This document shows, piece by piece, positions 56,784 through 64,000 of a stretch of 64,000 nt of DNA. The DNA is from Iodobacter violaceini (GTDB lineage: Bacteria > Pseudomonadota > Gammaproteobacteria > Burkholderiales > Chitinibacteraceae): positions 248,001 to 312,000 of the forward strand of contig NZ_JAAOLX010000004.1 of assembly GCF_011601265.1 (NCBI RefSeq), given 5' to 3'. Below the pieces are notes generated by a model. The model saw only the letters and a list, made by a program, of their open reading frames with translations. It ran no database searches and was not told the origin of the DNA. A program made the translations under genes and the position numbers. How positions within the stretch are numbered: the stretch's first letter is position 1; each line of letters opens with the position of its first letter.

Positions 56784-56935
56784 ACACCACCCGCTTTATA
56801 TACAGCCTGCTTTTCACCCGCGGACTGTCTGACTTAAGCAATCACAATGAGGAAAAAAGTATTTTTTCCTCAGCAGATGAAGCTTAAGCCCGGCAGCCCC
56901 GCCAGGTGGCAGGCTGTTTTTACAAGGAAACCGCC

Positions 56936-58327
56936 ATGTTCAGCACCTTAGATATCTACAAAATTGGTATTGGCCCATCAAGCTCCCACACTATCGGCCC
57001 AATGAAAGCAGGCCATCAGTTTTTAGGCACATTAAAAGAAACCGGCCAATTTAATGCGGTTACAAAAATTGCAGTTGATTGTTATGGCTCGCTCTCGCTC
57101 ACAGGCAAGGGCCACTGCACCGATCACGCCATTATGCTGGGGCTGGCAGGCAATCTGCCCGATACCATTGATTTAGACAATATGGCTAAGATCGTGCACG
57201 AAGTAGAGCAAAACGGCACGATTTGCCTTGGCCGCACTCAGCAACGTGTTGGTTTTAGCCTTGCCTTTCAGGACAGCTATCTGCCCCTGCACGAAAACGG
57301 CATGATGATTCGCGCCTTTGTGGGTGATACCTGTTGCCTCAGCAAGACTTACTACTCGATTGGCGGCGGCTTTATTGTGGATGAAGAGCACTTCAACCAG
57401 GGCAGCTGTAACGATATTCCCGTGCCTCATCACTTTTTAAGCGCAGATGATTTGCTGAATATGTGCGAAGACAGCGGCTTATCGATTTCGGCCCTTGTGC
57501 TCGAAAACGAGAAAGCCTTCCATGACATCGCCGATATCAAAGCTCACTTTGTACGGGTCTGGAGCGTTATGCAAAGCAGCATCGAACGCGGCATGAAAAC
57601 CGAAGGCAATCTGCCCGGCCCGATGCGTATTCCCCGCCGTGCCCCTGCCCTGCACCATTTGCTGACCAGCTCACTGGATGTGGCCAATGATCCGCTCAAT
57701 GTAATGGATTGGGTGAATATGTATGCGATGGCCATGTCAGAAGAAAATGCAGCCGGCGGCCGCGTGATTACTGCACCTACCAATGGTGCCTGCGGCATCG
57801 TTCCCGGCGTGATGTCTTACTACAACCACTTTATTAAACCACTGGATGAAGACAGCGCACTGCGCTTCTTCTTAGCCTCTGGTGCAATTGGCTGCCTGTA
57901 CAAGCTCAACGCATCCATCTCTGGCGCTGAAGTAGGCTGCCAGGGTGAAGTTGGTGTCGCCTGCTCTATGGCCGCTGCCGGCCTTGCTGAATTGATGGGC
58001 GGCAGCCCTGCCCAGGTCTGTATGGCCGCAGAAATCGCCATGGAACACAGCCTGGGCCTCACTTGCGATCCGGTCGGCGGACAAGTGCAAATCCCTTGTA
58101 TCGAGCGCAACGCCATTGGCGCGGTTAAAGCCATTAACGCCGCCCGTATGGCCATGCACCGCAGCAGCAGCCCTAAAGTGTCTTTAGATAAAGTGATTGC
58201 GGCAATGTACGCCACAGGTAAAGATATGGATGCTAAATACCGTGAAACTTCATGCGGTGGCCTTGCCCTGCAAATCACGGCTCCGGCATTAAAAACCATT
58301 ACATTTATGGATAAAGTACCTGCTTAA
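56936..58327 (+). CDS. sdaA: L-serine ammonia-lyase
   Basis: A 463-residue iron-sulfur serine dehydratase that converts L-serine to pyruvate and ammonia. It begins with the SDH beta domain ([20 protein letters not shown]) and ends with the alpha domain, where Cys residues in [16 protein letters not shown] (about 326-341) and [16 protein letters not shown] (about 374-389) bind the 4Fe-4S cluster. The ATG at 56936 has AAGGA upstream. It completes a serine uptake and degradation unit. Confidence 0.95.
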   Translation: MFSTLDIYKIGIGPSSSHTIGPMKAGHQFLGTLKETGQFNAVTKIAVDCYGSLSLTGKGHCTDHAIMLGLAGNLPDTIDLDNMAKIVHEVEQNGTICLGRTQQRVGFSLAFQDSYLPLHENGMMIRAFVGDTCCLSKTYYSIGGGFIVDEEHFNQGSCNDIPVPHHFLSADDLLNMCEDSGLSISALVLENEKAFHDIADIKAHFVRVWSVMQSSIERGMKTEGNLPGPMRIPRRAPALHHLLTSSLDVANDPLNVMDWVNMYAMAMSEENAAGGRVITAPTNGACGIVPGVMSYYNHFIKPLDEDSALRFFLASGAIGCLYKLNASISGAEVGCQGEVGVACSMAAAGLAELMGGSPAQVCMAAEIAMEHSLGLTCDPVGGQVQIPCIERNAIGAVKAINAARMAMHRSSSPKVSLDKVIAAMYATGKDMDAKYRETSCGGLALQITAPALKTITFMDKVPA

Positions 58328-58398
58328 ACAAATGCCAGATCGTGGCCCAGGTGATATTTACCGGGGTTTACTTTATAAGGCAGCGGTTTAATTGTTTA

Positions 58399-58430
58399 TA
58401 AAAATGCGGCTGATAAAGCCGCATTTTTAT
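58399..58430 (+). terminator. Terminator of sdaA
   Basis: TAAAAATGCGGC (58399-58410) and GCCGCATTTTTA (58418-58429) form perfect 12-bp arms around TGATAAA. Confidence 0.9.
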
Positions 58431-58514
58431 TTGCAGAACAAAGGCAGACGTTCATTATTTGCAATTAATGGCGCTTATTTACAACGAAGCCATTTATGAA
58501 AAAACCACAGACAT

Positions 58515-58549
58515 AAAAAAACCCCGCAATCAAATTGCGGGGTTTTTTT
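58515..58549. terminator. Terminator of ppiC-type gene (bidirectional)
   Basis: AAAAAAACCCCGCAAT (58515-58530) and ATTGCGGGGTTTTTTT (58534-58549) form perfect 16-bp arms around CAA. It lies 14 bp after the isomerase stop on the minus strand. Confidence 0.93.
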
Positions 58550-58563
58550 ATGCAAAAAGCCAA

Positions 58564-59346
58564 TTACTCTACTTTTGCTTTAGCACGTAATTCTTCAACC
58601 ATTTTTTGTACACGCTGGCCTTGCAGCTCGCGCATTAATTCTGGTTTTACTTCTTCAAACGATGGACCTTTCGCTTCACGCTGATCATCAAGCTTAATCA
58701 CGTGCCAGCCAAATTGGGTCTTCACTGGATCAGAGATCTTACCTTTAGGCAATTTGCTCAGCGCTTCGCCAAATTCTTTTACGTAGTTAGCAGGTGTAGA
58801 CCAGCCCAGATCACCACCATTAACAGCACTGCCCTTGTCTGCAGATTTTGCCTTAGCGATATCTTCAAACTTTTTGCCTTTTTTCAGATCAGCCAGAACA
58901 GCTTTCGCTTCTTCTTCTGTTTTAACCAGAATATGACGCGCTTTGTATTCTTTACCGGAGAAGTTGACTTTGATCTTGTCGTATTCTTTCTTCAGATCAG
59001 CATCGCTTACCGGATTTGCCTTGGCGTAATCATTTACATAAGCGCCAACCAGAATTTGTTGCTTGGCCATATCCAGGCGTTGCTGTACATCTGCGTTCTT
59101 TTCCACGCCTTTCTTTTGCGCTTCCTGGAACAGTACTTCGTTACGAATCAGCTCTTCTTTGATACGTGCACGCAGTTCAGGGCTATCTTTCTGACCACGT
59201 TCAGCCACTTGCTTCAAAAAGAAATCAACTTTGCTATCAGGGATAGCAACGCCATTCACGGTTGCAACGTTTGCAGCGGTTGCCGCAAATGAAGCAGACA
59301 AGAAGCAAGCAGTGAGAGCAAGAGCAATACGGTTCGGTTGACGCAT
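58564..59346 (-). CDS. Periplasmic parvulin-type peptidyl-prolyl isomerase
   Basis: A 260-residue exported isomerase. The signal peptide is about residues 1-24 (MRQPNRIALALTACFLSASF, cleavage near ATAA-NV). A SurA-like N-terminal helical region follows, and the parvulin domain is about 135-230 (KARHILVKTEEEAKAVL, GGDLGWSTPANYVKEF, KTQFGWHVIKLDD). Assists folding of exported proteins. It ends the yciB-yciI-bolA-ppi group. Confidence 0.92.
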   Translation of the reverse strand: MRQPNRIALALTACFLSASFAATAANVATVNGVAIPDSKVDFFLKQVAERGQKDSPELRARIKEELIRNEVLFQEAQKKGVEKNADVQQRLDMAKQQILVGAYVNDYAKANPVSDADLKKEYDKIKVNFSGKEYKARHILVKTEEEAKAVLADLKKGKKFEDIAKAKSADKGSAVNGGDLGWSTPANYVKEFGEALSKLPKGKISDPVKTQFGWHVIKLDDQREAKGPSFEEVKPELMRELQGQRVQKMVEELRAKAKVE

Positions 59347-59395
59347 GTGTTCAGTCCTTTGTTCTAAAGTCAGCAGAGCTTAGGTTCAATAGAGT

Positions 59396-59677
59396 TTACA
59401 ACTCGTCCGGCGTCAGTGTTTTTTTAATACTGAGCGCATGGATTGGGTGCGGGATTAAATCCACAAACAAGGCCATCACCATCCGGTGACGAGCCAGGGT
59501 GTTTTTGCCTGCAAACTGAGCGGAGACAATAGTCAGATCATAGTGCCCGCCTCCTGCCACGCTGCCTGCGTGACCAGCATGCGATGCACTATCATCGTAA
59601 ATATCGACGTACTCAGGCTGCAACACGCCAAGGCGTGAGTGTATTTCTTCGACAATCATAACGCTAGGGGAGGACAT
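59396..59677 (-). CDS. BolA family protein
   Basis: A 93-residue BolA-fold protein. [20 protein letters not shown] (about residues 9-28), the HAGHAG His cluster (about 32-37), and [33 protein letters not shown] are the hallmark. BolA proteins bind monothiol glutaredoxin in iron-sulfur trafficking. It overlaps yciI by 14 bp. Confidence 0.93.
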   Translation of the reverse strand: MSSPSVMIVEEIHSRLGVLQPEYVDIYDDSASHAGHAGSVAGGGHYDLTIVSAQFAGKNTLARHRMVMALFVDLIPHPIHALSIKKTLTPDEL

Positions 59678-59963
59678 GGCGAAAGGGTTTCACAATAACG
59701 TTTACATAAACCCCTGCTTTTAAATAGGGATCGCTGTCAGCCCAAGCTTGCGCAGCAGGCAAAGAATCGAATTCGGCCACAATTAAGCTGCCCGAAAAAC
59801 CAGCCTCACCCGGGTCTGTTGCATCAATGGCAGGAAAAGGCCCAGCCAGGATCAGGCGGCCTTCTTCTTTCAAGAGATGAAGCCTTGCCAGATGTGCCGG
59901 CCGGTTTGCCAGACGCAGCTCCAGGCTATTTTCCCCATCACCAGCCATTATTGCGTAAAGCAT
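59664..59963 (-). CDS. yciI: YciI family protein
   Basis: A 99-residue ferredoxin-fold protein. [40 protein letters not shown] (about residues 21-40, with His 24) and [14 protein letters not shown]-type ends match YciI. Function unsettled; some members act as dehydrochlorinases. Start overlaps yciB by 1 bp. Confidence 0.92.
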   Translation of the reverse strand: MLYAIMAGDGENSLELRLANRPAHLARLHLLKEEGRLILAGPFPAIDATDPGEAGFSGSLIVAEFDSLPAAQAWADSDPYLKAGVYVNVIVKPFRHVLP

Positions 59964-60532
59964 CAGGACGGCTCCTTTTTATCTTCAGCCTGATCATTAA
60001 GATACCGTGAAAGCACCAGGGCTTGCAGCAGCACAAATACCAGCGTTAATACCAGCGTGCCAAACATTTTGAACTTAACCCAGAGATCTTCGCTGTAGTT
60101 AAATGCAACATAAAGATTAAGCACGCCCATACAGATAAAAAACAATACCCAGGCCAGATTGACTTTATCCCAAAGCTTAGCAGGCAGGGTCATTTGCGGG
60201 CCCATCAGGCTTTGCATCAGGTTTTTACCCCTGATATAGCGCGACCCGCACAGAATAAGGGCAAACACCCAATACAGTACGGTAGGCTTCCACAAAATAA
60301 ACATTTTGTTATGCAATAGCAAAGTGGCACCACCCAGCACAGTGATCAGGCCAAAGCTTAACCATAACATGCCGTCAACTTTGCGATGTTTAAACCAGGA
60401 CCATGCCACCTGCGCCGTCGTCGTGACAATTGCCACGGCTGTTGCCGCATAAATGCTTTTAGTAATGGAATAAGTAACAAAAAACAGAATAACCGAGAAG
60501 AGGTCAAAAAGGGCTTTCATTAGCATCTTCAA
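59963..60532 (-). CDS. yciB: Septation protein A (YciB/IspZ)
   Basis: A 189-residue membrane protein. [20 protein letters not shown] (about residues 8-27), [20 protein letters not shown], and [20 protein letters not shown] (about 74-93) are family motifs. YciB affects septation and envelope integrity. A -35/-10 pair sits just before it. Confidence 0.92.
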   Translation of the reverse strand: MKMLMKALFDLFSVILFFVTYSITKSIYAATAVAIVTTTAQVAWSWFKHRKVDGMLWLSFGLITVLGGATLLLHNKMFILWKPTVLYWVFALILCGSRYIRGKNLMQSLMGPQMTLPAKLWDKVNLAWVLFFICMGVLNLYVAFNYSEDLWVKFKMFGTLVLTLVFVLLQALVLSRYLNDQAEDKKEPS

Positions 60533-60546
60533 AAGAGAGATGCCGC

Positions 60547-60575
60547 ATTATGCTGACCCATTTTTACGAAAACAA
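60547..60575 (-). promoter_or_regulatory. Promoter of yciB
   Basis: Minus strand TTGTTT (60570-60575), 17 bp, CATAAT (60547-60552). It starts transcription about 10 bp before the yciB leader, downstream of the sRNA terminator, so yciB need not be read from upstream. Confidence 0.65.
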
Positions 60576-60587
60576 GTAAATGCAGAC

Positions 60588-60659
60588 AAAAAAAAGCGCC
60601 GCGACAGTGCGCGGCGCACAATTTACCACTGGAGATACACGAAGCATCAAGCTCGCGTG
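60588..60659 (-). ncRNA. Predicted FNR-dependent small RNA (~72 nt)
   Basis: A short minus-strand unit lies between ffs and yciB. A perfect FNR box (60694-60707) is followed after 22 bp by the -10 GATGAT (60671-60666), giving a start near 60659, the class II geometry. The transcript would open with a hairpin (CACG ... CGTG around GAGC/GCTT), carry a single-stranded TATCTCC stretch that complements ribosome binding sites, and end with GCGCCGCG-CACTGT-CGCGGCGC and eight T. This is the plan of FNR-induced sRNAs such as FnrS and AniS; no homology search was possible. Confidence 0.65.
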
Positions 60660-60693
60660 ATAAGTATCATCAAGCATTCGGGCGCCGGGGGTA

Positions 60694-60707
60694 TTGATAT
60701 GGATCAA
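60694..60707 (-). promoter_or_regulatory. Perfect FNR box for the small RNA
   Basis: TTGAT-CCAT-ATCAA on the minus strand. The 22-bp distance to GATGAT puts its centre near -41.5. On the plus strand no credible -10 lies at the same distance. Confidence 0.75.
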
Positions 60708-60768
60708 TCAGGGGAGACTGATAAAAACATCCGTTTAAAACAATATTCCAAGCAAATAAAACACAAAC

Positions 60769-60798
60769 AACGATGAACGCGCTGTGCGTTTCATCGTT
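60769..60798 (-). terminator. Likely terminator of the 4.5S RNA transcript
   Basis: On the minus strand AACGATGAAACGC (60798-60786) pairs with GCGTTCATCGTT (60780-60769) with one bulged base and a 5-base loop, followed by the T-rich GTTTGTGTTTTATTTG. It lies 68 bp beyond the mature 4.5S 3' end. Confidence 0.65.
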
Positions 60799-60866
60799 AC
60801 ATTAAACAGACTTGGGAATTGATACACACCCCGCGAAGAGCCGCAGGATTTATAGAATGGGGAGGT

Positions 60867-60961
60867 GGCGAGCCTGACCCCCGGCACTAGCATCAAAAGC
60901 TGTGGCTGCTTCCTTCCGGACCTGACCAGGTTAACCTTCTAGCTATGCGGGGAGACCCGCC
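60867..60961 (-). ncRNA. ffs: 4.5S RNA (signal recognition particle RNA)
   Basis: On the minus strand the hallmark apical sequence GGTCAGGTCCGGAAGGAAGC, followed by AGCC, forms the Ffh-binding hairpin, and the ends (GGCGGGTCTCC and GTCAGGCTCGCC) can pair in part. Length about 95 nt is bacterial small-type SRP RNA. Ends are estimated to within a few bases. Confidence 0.95.
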
Positions 60962-61083
60962 GTCGAACACAGGGGCGCACTATAGCACAGCCCGGTTAAA
61001 ACACCAAGCAATCTGCCAGATTTATGCCCCTCCCCTGCAATAAAATCTGATTTATCTCTTATCAGGCTACTTTATAAAAGCAC

Positions 61084-62061
61084 TTAAGCAAGCCGGTCGC
61101 CTGAGTGAGGTGCCAGAAAGAGAGCCACCCGCTCATCCCTGTCCATACCCTTAGCTTGCACATAGTAAAGCTTAGCCAGCGCAGCTTCCGGCGTCATATC
61201 CGCACCGTCCAGCACACCCAGGGCTGCCAGGCCGCCACTCACAGCATAACGACCCATTTTTACCGAGCCTTGCAGACAAGGCGTACAGTTCACCACCAGA
61301 TTTTGCTCAGCCAGTGCCTTCATCAGGGCTGGCTGACTGCCGGCATTGCCTGCGCCAAAGGTTTCCAGCACCACGCCATCAAGGCCAGTGAGTGACGATG
61401 CCAGCCATTCTGCACTAAAACCCGGCGCTAACTTTGCCGCCACAATGCGGGCGTTTTCCGCCACAGGCTGCAAACGAAACGAGCCTGTCGGTTTAGTCAT
61501 AGCCAAGGCCATAGCGGACATCTCCCAATGCCCCGCCTGCCACAAACCAAGCGCGGGCAAATTAGGCGAGGCAAAAGCGGCCATACCGTCACAATCCACT
61601 TTACGCACCCGATTGCCGCGCAGGCACAGCCCGGCAAACACCACCGCTACTTCACAAAAGCCTGGCACTGAGGCTAATGCCAATGCTGCTGCAACATGCT
61701 CAATGGCATCATTACCCGGCTCGCACCATGGAATTTGCGACCCTGTCACCACCACGGGCTTAGCCAAGTTTTCCAGCATATAAGATAGCGCGGAAGCGGT
61801 ATATGCCATGGTATCTGTACCGTGCAGCACCACAAAGCCATCGTAATCATCGTAATCCGCCGCAATATCAGCTGCGATACGATTCCATAAAGCGGGCGTC
61901 ATTTCGCTTGAATCAAGCAGCGGTGAATACTCCAGCACCGACAAGCCCGGATAGAGATTTTGCAACTGCTTCTGCAAATAATCAGGCGCGGGCGCATAGC
62001 CGTCGCTGCCGGGCAACATACCAATCGTGCCGCCGGTATAAATGACGCGAATTCTCTGCAT
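61084..62061 (-). CDS. Type I L-asparaginase
   Basis: A 325-residue asparaginase. The first catalytic Thr is in IYTGGTIGMLPGSDG (about residues 7-21) and the second in FVVLHGTDTMAYTASALSYM (about 76-95). There is no signal peptide, so it is cytoplasmic and likely low-affinity. It hydrolyses asparagine to aspartate and ammonia. Neighbour of ffs and divergent from smpB. Confidence 0.92.
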   Translation of the reverse strand: MQRIRVIYTGGTIGMLPGSDGYAPAPDYLQKQLQNLYPGLSVLEYSPLLDSSEMTPALWNRIAADIAADYDDYDGFVVLHGTDTMAYTASALSYMLENLAKPVVVTGSQIPWCEPGNDAIEHVAAALALASVPGFCEVAVVFAGLCLRGNRVRKVDCDGMAAFASPNLPALGLWQAGHWEMSAMALAMTKPTGSFRLQPVAENARIVAAKLAPGFSAEWLASSLTGLDGVVLETFGAGNAGSQPALMKALAEQNLVVNCTPCLQGSVKMGRYAVSGGLAALGVLDGADMTPEAALAKLYYVQAKGMDRDERVALFLAPHSGDRLA

Positions 62062-62124
62062 CTATGACTTACTCCGTAAAGTGTTAGAATCGGGGTTTAG
62101 TGAAACAAAACCGGACCCATTGCG

Positions 62125-62580
62125 ATGTCGATCGTCGATAATAAAAAGGCTTTTCACGACTTCTTTATCGAAGAACGTTTTGAAGCGGGCCTTATGTTAC
62201 AAGGCTGGGAAGTCAAATCAATCCGCGCTGGCCGTGTGCAGCTCAAAGAATCTTACGTAGTTTATCTGCGGGGTGACTTCTGGCTGATGGGCGCACATAT
62301 CTCGCCACTCACCAGCGCATCAAGCCATGTATTGCCCGAGCCTACCCGCCTGCGTAAATTATTGCTTAATCAGCGCGAGATCGAAAAACTATCGATCAAA
62401 GTTGAGCGTGCAGGCTACACCGTGGCGGCGCTCAATATGCATTATAAAAACGGCTTTATTAAACTGGATATCGGTTTAGCCAAAGGTAAAAAGCAGCACG
62501 ATAAACGTAACAGCGAAAAAGACCGCGAATGGGTGCGTGAAAAAGCGCAGATTGTTCGTGCCAACAACAAGTATGCCTGA
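62125..62580 (+). CDS. smpB: SsrA-binding protein SmpB
   Basis: A 151-residue SmpB, the partner of tmRNA in rescue of stalled ribosomes. [20 protein letters not shown] (about residues 6-25), [19 protein letters not shown] and the C-terminal [17 protein letters not shown] (about 119-135) are characteristic. The ssrA gene is not visible here. Confidence 0.96.
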   Translation: MSIVDNKKAFHDFFIEERFEAGLMLQGWEVKSIRAGRVQLKESYVVYLRGDFWLMGAHISPLTSASSHVLPEPTRLRKLLLNQREIEKLSIKVERAGYTVAALNMHYKNGFIKLDIGLAKGKKQHDKRNSEKDREWVREKAQIVRANNKYA

Positions 62581-62595
62581 GTGTAAGCATGCAAT

Positions 62596-62624
62596 ACAGG
62601 CAAGTGCTTGATGCACTTGCCTGT
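62596..62624. terminator. Stem-loop between smpB and the convergent gene
   Basis: ACAGGCAAGTGC (62596-62607) pairs perfectly with GCACTTGCCTGT (62613-62624) around TTGAT. There is no T run, so it is a terminator-like stem only. Confidence 0.6.
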
Positions 62625-62648
62625 GTCACTTCAGAAACACAATCAACA

Positions 62649-64000
62649 TTACAGTTGTTTTTTTACCGCCTGAATACGAATCATCCAGTCTTGTAATGCA
62701 AGCCTTGCCCGTTCGGTTTGTACTGCTTTTTGTAAAGCAGCCGGAGGATTTTCCAAAGGCAGTAACTTATCTTTAGCTGTATTCCAGTGCAGCCAGGTGC
62801 TGTGATCCAGCCCTACAGCAACTCCTTCCGGCGTATACAGATCATTAAAATCCCCCAAACCCGCGCCCTGCCAAGTGACTGAAAGCATATCTTCGCCAAA
62901 GCCAGGATAAGTTGCGCCAGACAATGAGTGTGCATAAAGCGTAGGGAAAATATCCCGATGCCCGCCCTCTTTATCCGCCTTATATTTCCCTTTAAAGCGA
63001 TAGGCAGGCGGAATGCGTAAATACAAAGGCACACGATCCAGCCAGTGCAAATCTTCATTCATTTTTAACTTAAAAAACGAGCGAAGATGATGATCACCAC
63101 TTGCCGCGAGCAATGTTTTATCCGCAAAACCTGAAGCTTTGATCTGATCAATAAAGCCACCTAAGGCATCAGAGGAATACTGAAAAGCCTGCAATGCCAG
63201 CTTTGCCTCTGCAGGTGGAAGCGTTACATCATTAAATTTGGCCATATTGATCGGCTTAACGACGTAATGTTTAGGCAAAATACTGGGGACAAATGGCGGA
63301 TGATTGGTGGTCGACAAAATGAACATCATCACTTTCTGCCCTTTTGCATCTGCTTTTTGCAAAGTATCAAAAGCAAAACGGAATAAAAACTCATCATGCA
63401 CGCCCGCATCAGCCACACTCGCCTCAGGGTAAGCCGCTTTGATATTATTCATATCCAACACGTCATCAAAATATTGCTTTGAAAACGCACTTTGCAGCCT
63501 GCGCCAGCCCCCGCTGCCACCAAACACCAATATGGTCCGGTAACCTGCATCCTTATAAGGCTTAGCCGCCGATGAAGCATAAGAAACACTGCCAAACGAG
63601 CCTTGAGTCAAAGGAGTAAGCGGGGTATTAATCAGCAGATTTTCTAAAGACGGGTGAGTCCCCCGGCGGCCCGATGCAAAGTGAGTAAACCAGTAATCTT
63701 CGCCAGTGTGTTTAGCCATTCTGCCCAGCATATCGTTATCCGCAGCCTGCCTTGAGATCGCCTGCATTCCCCATGATTCCATCAGGCTCATCACCACATG
63801 CGGAGGGTGCTGTTGCAGATAATCATTTTGGGCAGTCTTTCTGAACATAGCCGCCATCACTTCATCATCTGTACGAACATCCCAGCCCAGTACCTGTGCA
63901 GCAGCAACAGGGCTGGCAAACCCCAGGCCCTGCAAGCCCGCAGTAACATCGGAGCCAATATCAATTTGCTCCTGCCGCTCTACCCATGCCGCATGCAAGG
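62649..64000 (-). CDS. LTA synthase/phosphoglycerol transferase-type sulfatase-fold protein, 5' end cut
   Basis: At least 450 residues are visible; the frame runs out of the window at its start, so the N-terminal membrane helices are not seen. SGRRGTHPSLENLLI holds the catalytic Thr region, STTNHPPFVPSILP (about 230) and LLAASGDHHLRSFF (about 293) are the metal-binding motifs typical of the LtaS/OpgB family. Members transfer phosphoglycerol to surface glycans such as osmoregulated glucans. Partial. Confidence 0.85.
   Translation of the reverse strand, partial: LHAAWVERQEQIDIGSDVTAGLQGLGFASPVAAAQVLGWDVRTDDEVMAAMFRKTAQNDYLQQHPPHVVMSLMESWGMQAISRQAADNDMLGRMAKHTGEDYWFTHFASGRRGTHPSLENLLINTPLTPLTQGSFGSVSYASSAAKPYKDAGYRTILVFGGSGGWRRLQSAFSKQYFDDVLDMNNIKAAYPEASVADAGVHDEFLFRFAFDTLQKADAKGQKVMMFILSTTNHPPFVPSILPKHYVVKPINMAKFNDVTLPPAEAKLALQAFQYSSDALGGFIDQIKASGFADKTLLAASGDHHLRSFFKLKMNEDLHWLDRVPLYLRIPPAYRFKGKYKADKEGGHRDIFPTLYAHSLSGATYPGFGEDMLSVTWQGAGLGDFNDLYTPEGVAVGLDHSTWLHWNTAKDKLLPLENPPAALQKAVQTERARLALQDWMIRIQAVKKQL

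Noticed and set aside
60694-60776. FNR box read toward the plus strand
   Set aside because: No -10-like hexamer sits about 22 bp downstream on that strand, and no gene or terminator follows.

Overview
The window looks like chromosome of a motile, flagellated betaproteobacterium, most likely Neisseriales of the Chromobacterium/Iodobacter type. The grounds are the product set and gene orders: rluC-HAD-Rieske-sppA, zipA near ligA, rnm-yciO-M50 protease-trpS, fliC-flaG-fliD-fliS-fliT-fliK, and yciB-yciI-bolA-ppiC. This assignment is inferred from protein character and synteny; no database search was possible. Coding density is high. No tRNA, rRNA, CRISPR array, intact insertion sequence or prophage was seen.

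Layout. 0.4-9.5 kb: housekeeping and metabolism (crotonase-fold enzyme, WbuC cupin, S4 protein, spermidine-synthase-like protein, GIY-YIG protein, trpS, site-2 protease, YciO, PHP phosphatase, cysM, sodium symporter). 9.6-18 kb: an MFS exporter and a late flagellar block on the minus strand (FlhB-like C-terminal protein, fliK, DUF2802, fliT, fliS, a very long fliD, flaG, and a flagellin driven by a clear sigma-28 promoter). 18.1-30.1 kb: a minus-strand glycan island with a 1626-residue multi-module glycosyltransferase, a sugar aminotransferase, three methyltransferases, a phytanoyl-CoA-dioxygenase-type protein, a beta-propeller protein, a NeuD/PglD-type acyltransferase and WbqC. Its position directly upstream of fliC suggests flagellin or surface glycosylation. 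30.2-35.9 kb: galU with an unusual in-frame Cro-like DNA-binding domain and paired operators, ligA, a lipoprotein and zipA. 36.8-41.6 kb: DUF808 and a complete BigR-type sulfide/persulfide module (blh divergent from bigR, two YeeE/YedE halves and a SulP transporter) with overlapping divergent promoters. 41.8-49.3 kb: orphan motD, sppA, Rieske, HAD, rluC, and rne with a long leader. 49.8-54.4 kb: livHMGF without a binding-protein gene, then ydcF. 54.7-58.3 kb: an L-serine uptake and deamination unit (YheO/DauR-type regulator, permease, sdaA) preceded by a perfect FNR box. 58.5-64 kb: ppiC, bolA, yciI, yciB, a probable FNR-activated small RNA, the 4.5S RNA, asparaginase, smpB, and a phosphoglycerol-transferase/sulfatase-type protein cut by the window end.

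The observations most worth following are: (1) a predicted ~72-nt FNR-dependent sRNA between ffs and yciB, with FNR box, -10, 5' hairpin, CU-rich single-stranded segment and a GC-rich terminator with eight U; (2) the Cro-like HTH fused in frame to GalU behind two TGTTTA-N6-TAAACA operators exactly 50 bp apart; (3) the glycan island with its giant glycosyltransferase beside a flagellin that carries an EF-hand loop. The first two are short non-coding or overlapping signals that gene callers would miss.
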